This document shows positions 20,571-33,030 of a DNA stretch of 64,000 bases, piece after piece. Each line of letters starts with the position of its first letter. Position 1 is the stretch's first letter. Source of the DNA: Holothuria scabra. Its lineage: Eukaryota; Echinodermata; Holothuroidea; Aspidochirotida; Holothuriidae. The stretch spans positions 72,468,719 to 72,532,718 of the forward strand of contig CM074179.1 of NCBI GenBank assembly GCA_037179385.1, in the 5' to 3' direction. The notes beneath the pieces are model-generated. The model was not told where the DNA came from, did not search any database, and worked only from the letters and a program-made list of their open reading frames with translations. A program made the position numbers and the translations under genes.

Positions 20571-23500
20571 TTGCTAAAAATGTTCAAGTGGTGCACAATG
20601 TATTTATTCATACCTTATATGCATCTAGAGTGTTTCGTTTTGTGTGAATGGTGGCATGCTATGAAAGGGTTCCAGGGGAATAAAAGGTAGTATGCATAGT
20701 TAAAGTTCCTTTTTCCTACAGTGCTTTTGCATTGATTTTGGTTGATAAAGCACTAAAATATTGAAATCAATTTTTCCCGTTGCACTTTTGCTTAAAGGAC
20801 CTGATCAAAAATGTTAAGGTGAAGCACAGACCTTACTGTGAACTATTCCACGATCAACCATCCTGTTTAATAAGGAAATGCAAGTTGAATGTCTGACTGT
20901 CACAAGTGGTTCCTTGCAAACAACTGCAGAAGTCTAGTCCAACAAGATGAGGAATCGGTGCTCCAATAGAGGTGAAGGTCTGAAATTACTGGAGTCGGGA
21001 CAGCTGATCTTTTCAATTTTAGTTAACACACAGGTTGCAGCCATTTAGAGTATGTAATGTACATAGTGATGAAAGGAAATGTCAAAATAACTAACAAATA
21101 TTTCTACTGTAGACTTCAATAATATTTTTGTTAGAAGCCAACTCTGCGGAGGCACAGCAAGTAATTCGTTAGTCCAGTGAAGTTTTAGGAACTGTTGTTG
21201 TTTTGTTGTGACTTGGAGGGTTCCATGTTTTTCAGTGACATACTTTGCCTTTCCAGGACGTCACTTTTAGCTAAAGGACTTGCTAATCATCGAGTCAGAT
21301 TGAGAATTGAAACTGGTTCTTCTTTTGTTAATATACATGTCTGTAACGACATGTATAACTGTTTCACTTGTTGGAATTTTCGCAATGGTGCAAAGAGTTT
21401 TACATGGTATAGTGTAAAGAACTTGACATCTCTTTATTCATGAATAATACTTAAGGAATTTTGTTTTAGAGGTGGTTCTTAAAGATGACCACATTCATTT
21501 ACCTGTAAAGCATATAGTATAACTATGCTCACATCTTATAGGGCTAGAGCAGCCCCCCAGAGCAGCCACCTCCCCAACCTTGTTTTGAAGCAACTTCTAA
21601 ATCTCACAATTTAGTTTTACTACTCTTAAAACATTTGAGGAGAAAACGGTTTTGTCACATGATTCTCAAGGGCCAGTCATGGAACGGGAGAATCTACTAC
21701 ACACCTCAAGTTGAAGTGGCTGCGTTTCATCTTATAAGTCAGTAGTGATGTACTGACAAATTTGGGTTCAAACATTAAAGAAAAAAGTGAAGTGAATCTT
21801 TCATTTCTCTCTAGTCCCAGTTGCTTATAATATACCACAAATATAACCAGTAGGAGGGTATTGGTTGGGTTTCACAAGGATAATACTGTATGTCATTGAT
21901 AAACACTTTAAAGACATATTTTATGGTTGCCTTCGTTTGAAGAACAACCTTTGTAAAAGGTCATTGAAAGGTAATGTGACATGTCAACAATATCCCTGAA
22001 TTTACTTGGCAGTTAAAGGAGTAACGTTCCGTTCCGTTGTTTATTATGCAAAAATAATGATATGGAGTGCTGCTCAGTGTTGACATTTCTTTTGTCAACT
22101 TCTATTAAAAGTATGATCATCTCACTCCAGACAAGTCAAATACACCTAACACCCCCCCCCCCCACTGTCTAAAACTCATTCTCCTCCAGACTTAGTTTCA
22201 GTTACTTGCTTCAGACCCCAAATGTGTAATCAAAACACTCTCAGATCAGTACATGACATGATGCTGCGTAATACTCTGATATGAGCTGCAACTCTCTGCA
22301 GTTTTGAACTTACTGCGAGACAAAGAACTCTGCCAATGTAGAATTCTGTAGACTACTACAAAAATTGTATTGAAAAGGGCAAGAGCAGTCATTCCAACTC
22401 GAAGTAGTGCTGCAGAATTTCCTGTTACATGTTTGGCTGTTGAGAGTCTTTTTCCCCTTCAAATGTGAAATTTACTATGTAACTGCTTGTTTATGCTTCA
22501 ATATGCAGTAGTAAAGAAATAAGACATAATCAAAGATACTTTAAAGAGAAGTAAGAGGAAAATTGTGAAAGTTGGCTTTTTCTTCAATATAAGTTTGGGG
22601 GAACTGCTCTTGACCTTTAAGTCATGGGGTGATTGGTGGCTGTCTTCAATTTTCTCTTAATTGCTCATCAGGTAGTTTTCGATTTGGATGATGATACTGA
22701 TGATTGCAATGATGCAAATCAGATATTACCCTGTAAAATGGTCAATTTTTCATGGGAACTGCTGCATTTTCTTAGTTTTGCTTTTTACATCAAATACCCA
22801 ATTTTGTCATTTTCATATCACCAGACCTTTAAAAAGAATGTTTAGTAATAAAATAGTGTTGTGCAAAAGAAGAACCAAATGATCTTTCTCACATTTGTTG
22901 ATGATAATGTTATGTTTTATATTTGGAGGGGCACCATATGTGAATATGATTCATTAAGATATGTCTAAGGATCCCTATTATTTATTTGTCTAACCATTTA
23001 TCCTCCCCATACTATGACCATCCCCTGATGTTTGCCTTGGAGTGAAAACTTTCCATACGAAGAGGTGTGAATGTAAATTTTAGTAAAAAATGTACAGCAT
23101 TATGGTGTGCCTGCTGAAAGGTTGTGGTACAGAAATGGATAAAAATCCTTGCGCATTTTGAGGTGACTCCACCCCCTTCGTCTCACAAATTGCCTTCCAT
23201 GGGAACGGGGGTTTAAGACCCTAATGATTTTGCTATACATCACTGGCTCCTAGCAAATGCTCTCCATACCATCAAAGAAATTTTCCTGAATAGGCCATTG
23301 CAGGGTGTATCCAAGAATTTCAATAAAGGTGGTACAAGGTTTGACTGACCACTGTTCCTTGGGAGAGATTCATGGGGAGGGGAAGGGGTGTTACCCTCAC
23401 CTGTGGCAATGTTTAAAAATAGGATGAGGGCTGAATACAAATAAGTACCATATTTTCACACTTTTTGAAGCAAATGTAACAGGCAATACAGCCAATAGGC

Positions 23501-24710
23501 AAGGGTGATGCCTATGTTGACCCTTCCCCCATTCCCCTGGGGATCAGGAGGGGGTGTTGATGTATACCAGGAGAAGAGAAGCCGTAACCAGCCCTCATTG
23601 CGTAATAACAGTAAACAGAACTGGTACCATATCAATTTGACCGCATACCTGCTTTGTAAAGCAGTGCTCATATGTAACAAACAGCGCCCTCTATTTATGT
23701 TTTGGCAATTTTTTTGACCTTGAGAAGATTAGAATTTTTACAAGATCAACCGCCAATTATTAATATACTATTTTTGAGTTTAATAGCTAGCAAAATCTGT
23801 GTTCAGATCAATTTCGTGCTTTTTGCAGGATAATGTGGGCTGTATTTGGAAAATTTGGCCCCATTTTGTCTTATTTATCAATAATGTGCAACTTTAATTT
23901 TGGAAAATAATGCATACTGCAAACAAAATTAATTTGGTTTCATGTAGACTCCATAACTTTGCAATGGAGGTCAATTTTTAAAGCACTTTTCATGGGTCTA
24001 AGGTCTAACAATACAAGGACACTGCAGAGTGACCAGTGAGGGTAACATTGATCTGATAAAAGGTGTCCTTTTAAACCTGAGCGTCTTTGTCGCAATGCAC
24101 GAGTTAAAATTCATATCTGAAGGATCGATACACGCTCAACAGTTGGATATAAGTGAGCCTATCCATAAGTTATGCCTACATTCACATGAATCGTACACTA
24201 GAAGGAGCATGTTTTAAATATTTTAAATCAAGAAGAGAGGAAGTGGAGGTGTGTATACGCTAATGGAGAAGGGAAATTCTTTCAGGGATGTCTTTAATTC
24301 GAAAGCTACGATCTTCCATGATTGTGAAAATAGTTGGTATGGACAACTACATTCTTGTACTCTTATTTCCAAGAAATATCTGGAATTAAAACATTTTGAA
24401 TTTCAAAGTTCCGACCATCCCTAACTTCAGACTTTTAAGCACAATGATGCTTAACCTTATCGTTGACTGGCACATGGGATGACTCGGAAATACTGCATGC
24501 GATTTGTTATTTGTATGGGATCTGAAGTTCACGATATTTTCTAAACTACCGGCACTATTAGAGCACACCTTTGTAAAATACACTTTTAAAGGCTGGAGAT
24601 CCAGCCACCCTTGCAGTATGGAAGAACGGTAAACCAAAAATAAGCTCTCAATCCTATGGTAGGCCAGGTAAAAACATCGACAGATTGAAACAGTTCACGT
24701 GTAGACTTCA
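20571..24710. other. no gene seen
   Basis: A long unassigned stretch with a poly-C run near 22149-22163. Short frames on both strands (for example 22633-22882, 23456-23717, 24386-24637) show no domain and no paired splice sites. Confidence 0.5.
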
Positions 24711-24714
24711 TGCA

Positions 24715-25065
24715 CTGACCGTTTACAACATGCGGATCTCACATAACCCCCATGGTAATCCCTCGTATGCCCCATCTGCACCCCATATGAATACCACAAA
24801 ACATCATACATGCTCCATGTTGGACCCATATGAAATCCACAGTGGCCCAATATATTCCCCGGATATGACCGGCATAAGCATGGAATTGTCATAACTGGGC
24901 CTTACATAGGTCCCATCTTCAGCCCATATAGAATCCCATATAGGCTCTACATTTCCCCCATGGACACATAGAGCTGGGGCCCATATGGGAATCCCATATT
25001 GGCCCCTTATAGTGAACCAGATTGGAACCACGTAGGACCCACATAACATTGTTGGCTAGGGTAAG
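24715..25065. repeat. dispersed repeat rich in CCCATATGGG-type palindromes, copy 2
   Basis: Dense in 'CCCATATGGG', 'GGGGCCCATATGGG', 'ATTCCCATATAGGC' and 'TAGGACCCACATAACATTG', ending 'GTTGGCTAGGGTAAG'. Related to 16195-16465. Frames on both strands here (24685-25049) are by-products. Confidence 0.65.
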
Positions 25066-25925
25066 TCATTGCCTGTATCGTCATTTATGGCATTTATTTC
25101 AAGAAACCTGAGAACAACTTCAAGGTTATCAAAACAGATGCATCCACACAACAGAGGAGTGTGGAACGAGCCCTCACTAATTTTGTCAAAAAAAAACCTG
25201 ACAGCCAGACTCTGTTTTGTTTACCGAGGGACAGGGAATAGTACAGTACATTAGATCAAAAAACCTATTGAAAGATTCACAGGAACGTTGGATCCTACCA
25301 GCAAATAGCTGCCATTTAATAGCTAAAAGACCACAAGATAACCTTAAAATGTTTACATACCCTTAGGACATTCAGACATCATAACAAAGGACTCTCTTTT
25401 GCCTGAAATAAAGTAGACGCCCTTGTAGACAATGAACAAGTCAGGTGCTTCATTGCGAATCTTTAAAAAAGATATTATTATCATGAAACTACTGCCCTCC
25501 ATTTTGATATGTAGATGTTTTTTGTTGCACCATGTTCAAATATCAAAGAGATGTAAAAAACTTTTAAATGCAGAATTTGGATGGTATTCACTGGCCTCAA
25601 AATCTACAAGGTAGCAAAGGGAAGAAAAAAGGTCCAAGACTAGGATGAAATTTGGAAGCATAAGGCACCACCAAATTTAGAGAATCATTTAAGATCTTTG
25701 GAGTGTATTGCCTTCAATCAAAGTTTCACCTTGACATAAACTGGCAAAGTGGGTAACTTCACGTGAGTAACTTCAAACAACTGTGGGTTGTTTGATCAAA
25801 AGGTAACATTTCAGGGAGTCATGATTCTCGTCTGAAAAGTCATGACTCCTATAGTCCTAACCCATATGAAGCAAACTCAATATTCGTGTAGTGACAAAAT
25901 AAAAAAAGGGCAAATTAGCTCCATG
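25066..25925. other. no gene seen
   Basis: Unassigned sequence. Confidence 0.5.
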
Positions 25926-25927
25926 GA

Positions 25928-26233
25928 TTAAAGGGCCACTCCTCTCATCCCAACCTACAATTTTGGTAGGGGTGTACGTAAATTTTCAATTGGCTCAGCT
26001 CTTTGATTGACATTTTAATTCACACAATGCAGAGTACTAAAGCTTATATTACACAGCATGAACTGTACTGAGGGTGTTTTTGTTATACACATTGAGCCTT
26101 TCTATACTCACCCTGAAGCAATACACTGAGATTATTTCTGGACGAGGATGAATTTCAGACAATTGTGGGAGGGGCTTTAGTACGAAGGTTAGGAGAATTG
26201 GTACTGTTTGGGGTGAGAAAATTGGGCCTTTAA
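25928..26233 (+). mobile_element. ~306-bp MITE with TTAAAGG ends, copy 1
   Basis: Begins TTAAAGGGCCACTCCTCTCA and ends 'GTGAGAAAATTGGGCCTTTAA', giving inverted ends of about 25 bp. A second full copy lies at 62697-62993 in the same orientation. Both contain a minus-strand frame with the same peptide pattern ('SPQTVPILLTF' / 'SPQTVSILLTF'), which merely reflects shared DNA. Terminal TTAA on both sides would suit a piggyBac-type target, but this is inference. Confidence 0.75.
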
Positions 26234-26239
26234 ATAAAT

Positions 26240-27235
26240 GAAAGGGGGTAGGCGGTGGCATTATCTGAGACTACATATGAAGTCCTTTGTTTCAATTTTA
26301 ATTTTTTTTGCATTCTTAACGGGTTATCTGTCTTGTAACTAGTCAGGCAGCATCTTTGTGCTGTGGGGTGGGATTGAGGACCGCAGATACTTTGAAGTAC
26401 TTTTCTGGTTCTGGTTTCCAAAATTTTTAGCTAGACACGTTTATGCTCTTGGTTTTTAGATGTTGAGCTTCATCAGTAGTTTGATCTGGTCTTAATTCGA
26501 TGGAATATTTGCTCTTTTAGGACGCCTCGATGAAATAATCGAGAGAGCAATCTTCATTCTCCTCGTGATCTGTATCCAATCCACCGTCGTTTTAAGTTTA
26601 GCCTAGAATTAACTAGGTATAATTTAGTTTGGGTGCCCTCTCAGAGGCTACGACCGGTGTCGTCGGAACATTTGACTCGGATTCGGATTTTTCTTATGAA
26701 TTAATACTGTTTTAGCCGTATACTAGTAGTTTGGGAGAAATTGTGTCCCATTGTTTAGTTTTAAGGTACCCTCTCTTTTTTGAAATGGAGAAAACACAAA
26801 TTTTACATTTTCTGTATTAAAAGAAGGCTCACTTTTGCTGTACATTGGAAAACCGGCAGGTGAAAAAGCTATACTAGTCACAACAACCATGTCAACTGAG
26901 CAAGCAATTTTGACTTAACACAAATTTTGCTTGTGGTTCAACTGAATTTTAATTATGGATATGAAAGTAGATCATGAATGTAAGCACATATTTGCCTTTC
27001 GTACAAGTGCAGTATTGGAAGAAACAATTTCCAGGAAAATTGTAGACTTAAGATAACTTCTTGCAAGGGTTGTGGAAATTGATGAAATTATTGTTTGAAT
27101 CAGGTCCTGAAACCCCTTCTTCCATTTCAACTTGTTATTCTTTCTCCCATTTTTTTTACTTTTTGATTTAATTTACTTATTTATTGTTTGGGGGGTTTCT
27201 TACTTCTTTTTCGGTAAATGCCTGCACACCTTTTA
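26240..27235. other. no gene seen
   Basis: Unassigned. The 3' part (27120-27235) is pyrimidine-rich and ends in 'CACACCTTTTAG', a possible splice acceptor. Confidence 0.45.
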
Positions 27236-27415
27236 GCAAATCTGACTTAGATTTTCTGATGCCGTCAGACCATAATATTGCTACGGATCCTCCTAGACAA
27301 GACGAGCAAGATCAAAAGAAGATTAGCAATGACACTGGTGGTAGCAGTGCGATGAAACAGAATAATTCTGATGCCACGAATTCATATCCTAAAAGCCGAG
27401 GATACCACAGAAAAA
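27235..27415 (+). CDS. possible coding exon, hydrophilic, unknown
   Basis: After a pyrimidine tract and 'CTTTTAG', an open frame reads 'KSDLDFLMPSDHNIATD', then Gln/Asp/Ser/Asn-rich sequence ('DEQDQKKISNDTGGSS', 'MKQNNSDATNSYPKSRG'), and meets a donor-like 'AAAAAA|GTAAAC'. The composition is like a disordered linker. It does not join in frame with the exon at 27553, so at least one of the two boundaries is wrong or they belong to different transcripts. No family recognised. Confidence 0.3.
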
Positions 27416-27552
27416 AGTAAACGGACACTAGACAGTGGAGATATTTCGAATAACCATTTCATGATAAAAGCCGGAAAACTGGAAAAGAAACGGTGATGTA
27501 AGATTTGGTGCAAGTCTAGAAAGGATGTTCATTTGGTGTATTTGTATGTCAG

Positions 27553-27705
27553 AATGGCAAAACCGCCCAACACTTGGCTGGTATGCAGAGGAAGGACTTC
27601 TTGCTATCAGACCAGTTCCATCTAAAAGACGAAAAGGTTTGGTACTGGTGTTTTCATCAAGAAGAGCATGGAAGAATTGTCCCTCCCCTTTCTAGAAGAA
27701 GACAG
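27553..27705 (+). CDS. possible internal coding exon, 51 codons, unknown
   Basis: Exactly 153 bp between 'TTTGTATGTCAG' and 'AGACAG|GTAAAC', so a phase 0-0 exon. It reads 'NGKTAQHLAGMQRKDFLLSD', 'QFHLKDEKVWYWCFHQEEHG' and 'RIVPPLSRRRQ'. The aromatic/His/Cys-rich centre looks like folded protein. I do not recognise the family. A second frame over the same DNA is also open for about 70 codons, which weakens the call. If real, it belongs to a plus-strand gene, possibly the one started at 17.4 kb. Confidence 0.38.
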
Positions 27706-27709
27706 GTAA

Positions 27710-29600
27710 ACTCGCAAACACATTTTCATTTTTGAAAACACAAAATAAAATCTATATCTTGGTTCCTCATTTAGGAAGAGGACAGCTTTGCTGCAGTGTT
27801 TGCTTATATCACAAATAAATGGCCTTAAAATCCTCCAAATTTAACCTTAGAGCATCAATTCGGACTTTCCAGAAATGCTTTCAGTTTTGGAGAGACTTAT
27901 TTTTGTAAGCTCATATTCACTTCATTTTGACTATGGTCATTTAGCCGGTTCAACAGACTAATTCACACTGTTTCATCTAAGAAACTATAAATTGGGTCAA
28001 TACACTCTGTATGAGTAAATGGACTAATTGGGTATTTCAGTTTTATGGAACTGTACACACATTAAATGTGGAAAATATATTAAACTCTCCCTGTTCATTT
28101 TTCCCCACAAACATCAGTTCGTCGACATGACAAGCCATTAATACACCAAACTCACTTCATATCAGCTGAGCGTAAACACTGCTCGTTCATTTAAAAAAAA
28201 GCAAGTAGGTTCACTGTTTCCTGACAACAGTGTTGGTGAGATAAAGTTGCATTTTCCCATAATGAAATGTAGGTTATTATTAGACTACCTCCGAACGCTA
28301 TCATGTGAATGTTGTACACGCAAAACGGTAAAACGTAACATGTACACAAATGTTGTGCATTTAAGCAATAAATCTGTGTTTTTGGTAACTTGAATTGATT
28401 ATATGCCGTAAGTATTGATTGGCCCACTTCCTAGTTCCCTACTTGCTATCTTCTTCACAATTTATTTACCTCCAATGTCTTAAAGTGTGAAAAACGTCTG
28501 TTTAGATAAGGACACATTTTTACTATTTCAAACCTGTAATGAGACATAATGTTACATTCAGAAATAGATGTTGTATTTTATTAAAGTTGCTAACGAGTCA
28601 GGTGGTGACATTTACAAAACCCTATTATAAGAATTAACTTCGGTGCACAAATGTAAACTGGGAAAAGGTGTAGTGTTCTACAGTTGGAAAGTTTTGTGGC
28701 CTGAGAGATTTTTTGTAGCTTAAAAGGCACATCTTCCAAAGTTCTCATTTGGCACATTTCTTTGATTGACGACAAATTAAGTAAATATGCAGTGTAGTTC
28801 AGAGTACCCAGCACACCATGCAATTGTTGTAATTTACAAATTAGGGCTACGTTTACCCGTCGGGGTATCGAAAAACAATAAAGAACTGCAGGGCAGCATT
28901 GTGTGGCCTGAATGGAGATGAGTTTTATAAATAGCTGTGGGAGGGAGTTACAGTAATGAGGTTGGGATAATTATAACTTGGGTGATGACTAGCCTACTCT
29001 AATGTGAAAACGACTGATAGTTCAAACCTTCGCACATCTTGTTTGTATTATCTCTAAGAAGAAACAAGCTTACACACTATAAATAACCATAACAATTTGT
29101 TCTTGTGTGTTTTAAACAATATTCTCTAAATATTATTCTTTTTTTTTTCTCTGTACTTTTGTCTTGTGGGATCTTTGCCTAAAGAACTGTAGATTGCACA
29201 GGAGTTTCAGTCTAAACCTTCTTCATGTGTTGGTTTCAAACCACAATATCCTGTTTTTCTACTATATGTAAATACTGTAGATTTTGGTAAGCTGACTGGT
29301 CAGTGAAAAGTGACATTCTTGCCCAGAGCTTTCTTCCAGGGCGTACAGGCACAGGACTATACTTCATTCCCGGCACAGTATTTCGTGAAGCAATTCGATA
29401 TCAAGTGACACTGTATCATTTATATACAACACTGCATTTACTCTGTATGTCCAGTCTACTGGATACTGTTATAGAGGATATTATTGCCTTTTGTCAGCAA
29501 CAAAATGCCGCTCATTGCATTTTTATCAAATGTTTATCGCAACGATGACAGTGTTACCCTTTTCCTCCTCGCTTAATCGTCATACCGAAGAACTGAAAAA
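27710..29600. other. no gene seen
   Basis: Unassigned AT-rich sequence. Confidence 0.5.
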
Positions 29601-29607
29601 TCGAATC

Positions 29608-29760
29608 TACTGTCGTTGTGCTTGATGTTCAGTGTAAGCAATTAAATAGGAAAAACAAGCCAGTGAGCGACAACTGGGAAAAAAGCGGTGACTGGTCCAT
29701 CTTAGACCATTTGGTTAGAAACCAAGCCAACAAGGCCTCACCCAACTGACAAGTTGCAAA
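29608..29760 (+). mobile_element. SINE tail fragment
   Basis: 'TTGATGTTCAGTGTAAGCAA', then 'AGGAAAAACAAGCCAGTGAG', 'CGACAACTGGG', 'AAAAAAGCGGTGACTGG' and 'TTGGTTAGAAACCAA'. It follows the order seen in the SINE copies at 8.5, 18.9 and 20.5 kb. Confidence 0.6.
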
Positions 29761-32600
29761 GTTCCACATTCAAAAAATGTTCCATGTTAGCACTAGTCCG
29801 CGGAACGGACGAATTCTTTTTCGTACAGCGCATCGCTACGAAGAACCAACTTCCGCCGGCGTTTGAGTCAGAATCATTTCAACTTGCGTAGAAACCAAAC
29901 GGAAACTTCCCTTTCACAGCTCTACGTGGATTGGCTGAAGCAAGGCTTTTAAAGTTTATTTAACAGGCAAACACTTGTACCATTGTACACGGAGTCAAGG
30001 CGGTCAATGTTATACGACCCTGGAATTGTGCGGTACCGTGTAAGCATACACATACACAGTACAGCGGTTAATTACGAACAGCCGTCACACAGCCATGGGA
30101 AAAGACATTTTGATACTTTTCAACCAAAGGTTACGTTTTAAATCAACTCTTTGATAAAATTCGATATTGTTTGAAAGAGGCTGTCCATGATCAAGAATTC
30201 CATCAAAATTAACAGCTTAAACGGACGTAATAAGCCGATGTTTTGTTTGGTTTAAACGACTTTGAGGTCAACGTAGCATTGCAAAGATTTAGTCGTTGAG
30301 CATCGCCTACCTCAGAAATAGACCAATTGTAGTGAATGCTCATGAATATTAAGAAGATCAGCTTTGGGCACATTGAAAGGAATTTCTGACTATCGGTGGC
30401 AGGCTCTGAGAGCCGAAACCACAGAGGTGCTACGCAGGCTATGTCAGCACAGTACAAGGCTTGTTCGCTTTTTGTGTAACTGTTTACAATCCAATTTACA
30501 TTATCATAACTTATGCCTTTAATCTGCCTCAAATATTAACACATTATGGCATAAGCAGCTTGCAATTCTTGCAGTTCTTGAATCAATGTTTGCAAATCGA
30601 TTACCAATCAGTCTCCTTTGCTCTAGATGATACTCTATACGATCCATGGATTGAAAGGGTTCTGGTAATGAACAAAGGCTACCCTAATAACAACACTGTG
30701 TAAGATGCATGTATGAATGGAAGGTAAATTGCAAGGGCGTAAAAAGAAGTACCCAATTTCAGTGAAAATGGCGGGGGAATGGCGGGGGAAAGGAAATGGG
30801 TCCCACCATTTACCCCTTTAAAATTCAGTAACAGTAACATGAAGCTGACGGCAGTACATGAATTGATCTCAATATAGAGGGTTCGTTAAGGTTCACTTCT
30901 AAGGAATCGTCGCCCATTTCGGGTATAGCTTGACAGCCTCGTGTAAAGACAATACGAAACGGTTTACGTAAACCTCCTTCATTCGTACCAGTTCATTTCA
31001 ATTTCCCTTAATTCATGAAGAGCTCTTCAATGGTCTGGAAGGTCTAAGAACGTCATGAAGTACTCCCTATCCACTACTCTTTTACTACTTACTTATTTCG
31101 AACTTGATGTGGTTTTATCCCTTCAACACTATTTTTTTTTACATTAGAACCACACCCTGTAGATGTATGAGAACTTGAGTTTAATCTTAAGAATGGAGTT
31201 ATACCACTGCAGGTGAACTATTTTCCACGTATTTCTACAATCAAAGCTATGCCTTTTTTGCTGTGTAGATATGATCTTTCCCACATTTTCTAGTCGAGCA
31301 GTTGGGATTTTACCAGCTATGTGCGACAAAATGTCGGAATTAGCCAAGGCATGAAACATTCGAAATAAAGCACGTGGTCTGAGGTAAACCTTGTGGCGTT
31401 ACACAACTGAAATTAAGTCAAGTTGAGAAACATCACAAGCTTGTTAAGGCAAGGCCCAATGCCCCTACCCCAAATACGCCACTGTTACTGAGAGTGTTCT
31501 AGTAACGCACGGGGTTTTGTATACTTACCTCAACATAATACTCTGAGTTTGTGTCTGATGACGAGTTTTACACTGCTCTGGGACCAGGGGACCTTGAGTA
31601 AATAGGGTATGAATAAAAAATATCGTGTGATAATAAATTTGGCCTTTACAAACATTACATTCTGAAACATTGTTGCCAGCTTTAGACATCACTTTCAAAA
31701 TCAGACGAAAACACTGTGAGAAATTCTGATCGCATAGTAGCAGTTGACACTCGATAGTTTGGTGTCACATGTAACAAATTTTTGAATTCTTCATTTCCAG
31801 AGCAAAGGTGGCATATGCATCATTTTGTGTTATTGTTGTTTTCAATTCAGTTGAATTTGGCTAGTCTGAATCATTTAGGAAATATTATTAGAATTCTCAC
31901 AAAGGTAACAAGTTCACACTTTGTAATTAAGACTTCAAGAAGCAAAGATTGTATAGTTTTGACATATTTGCACGTTAACATGGTAAGATATATCTTTCTA
32001 AATAGTTTAAAGACGCAATTATAATATCGCATCTTTTGCACATAGCCCACGTTTTCTTTGTCAGAGCTGAGGTTTTAGTTTCGATCCGATGTTTTTGTTT
32101 ATATTAAGCAGAAGCATACAACAGTATTATTTCGAGGTAAGTCACCATAGTTGAAATAATTAGGACAAAATATGACAACTTGAGGATCGCAAACTACTGC
32201 TACATGCAACTCTGTGATAGAAAAAAAGCAGGTGCAAAAGTTTGTTAAAAAGTCTACATAATATATTTAAATAGCAGTGCGGTTTCTCAATTGTTTTTGC
32301 TATATTCGAAACTGTAAAAAATGGTACTAACAGAATAAAGTGACCATTTTTGTAAATACGACGGTTTATAAAACTCAAAAAATAAAGGAATGAAATTTCT
32401 ATTTTTTTATTTACTTTAAGTGGGCGAACTGCTTTCGTCTTCCCTATCTTAATTCCCATCCTTTATATCGTTTACTCATTCTTCTTGTCAAGGTCAATTT
32501 TCACTATCTTTTAACATTTGAAAACCACGGGTGCGATAGAGCCAAAGTTCTCAATTTTATTTAAGGAGCATAAGCAGCCAAATAAACTCATCCTAAAAAG
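29761..32600. other. no gene seen
   Basis: Unassigned. The part at 29790-29960 is less AT-rich and has 'CTTCCGCCGGCG' and 'GATTGGCTG', weakly promoter-like. Minus-strand frames at 30209-30532 and 31144-31359 could include exons, but I can assign no domain. Confidence 0.4.
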
Positions 32601-32631
32601 TCGGCAAAATCTTTCAACCTTCCATTTTTAC

Positions 32632-32742
32632 TTGAATTTTTTGGAACATGGCAGTTGCATTGGTCACGGTTAACCAAAAAGGTTGTCCTAGAATATTGTC
32701 ATGTAGTATGGTGCACTCTCCATGACCTTTACCAGACGCCAT
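32632..32742 (-). CDS. candidate first coding exon (MASGKGHGEC...)
   Basis: The minus strand has 'AACAAGATGGCGTC', a strong Kozak start, opening a 37-codon frame: 'MASGKGHGECTILHDNILGQ', then 'PFWLTVTNATAMFQKIQ'. It runs into 'CAA|GTAAAAATGG', a plausible donor at the codon boundary. The DNA just upstream is GC-richer, with 'CAGGAAGGGCCC', 'AAAGGAAGGGCG' (ETS-like) and CCAAT boxes. The combination fits a genuine 5' coding exon of a gene running towards lower coordinates. I do not recognise the protein and could not find exon 2. Confidence 0.5.
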
Positions 32743-33030
32743 CTTGTTGTTTACGAGCAACTCGCCCTTCCTTTGTTCTAGATTCCCAGGGCCCTTCCTG
32801 TTTCCCGTCACCTATTACCGATGGACGCGACATATTACATCGCCCTAGTTCAACGTACACGCTGTAACCCATATTTTTGAGGTGTGGCCAATTTCCCCCT
32901 TTCCAGCCTCCTCATTGGTCACCGATATCATTATACTTATTTACATTGGTGCGTCATAACTTTTGACCAATCAGGGGACTGCAGGTGTTCGGAGCTCGCA
33001 CGATTCACAAGACCGAGCCTGCGAGCTGGA
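32743..33030 (-). promoter_or_regulatory. putative promoter and 5' UTR
   Basis: Upstream of the MASGKGHGEC start. CCAAT boxes lie on the minus strand near 32914 and 32944 and on the plus strand near 32976, with ETS-like GGAA motifs at 32770-32805 and CpG-containing sequence to about 33030, richer than the AT-rich flanks. Confidence 0.45.

Noticed and set aside
31520..31560. U1 snRNA start (ATACTTACCT)
   Set aside because: Only the 5' ten bases match; the rest does not follow U1 and the motif is also just an antisense splice-donor consensus.
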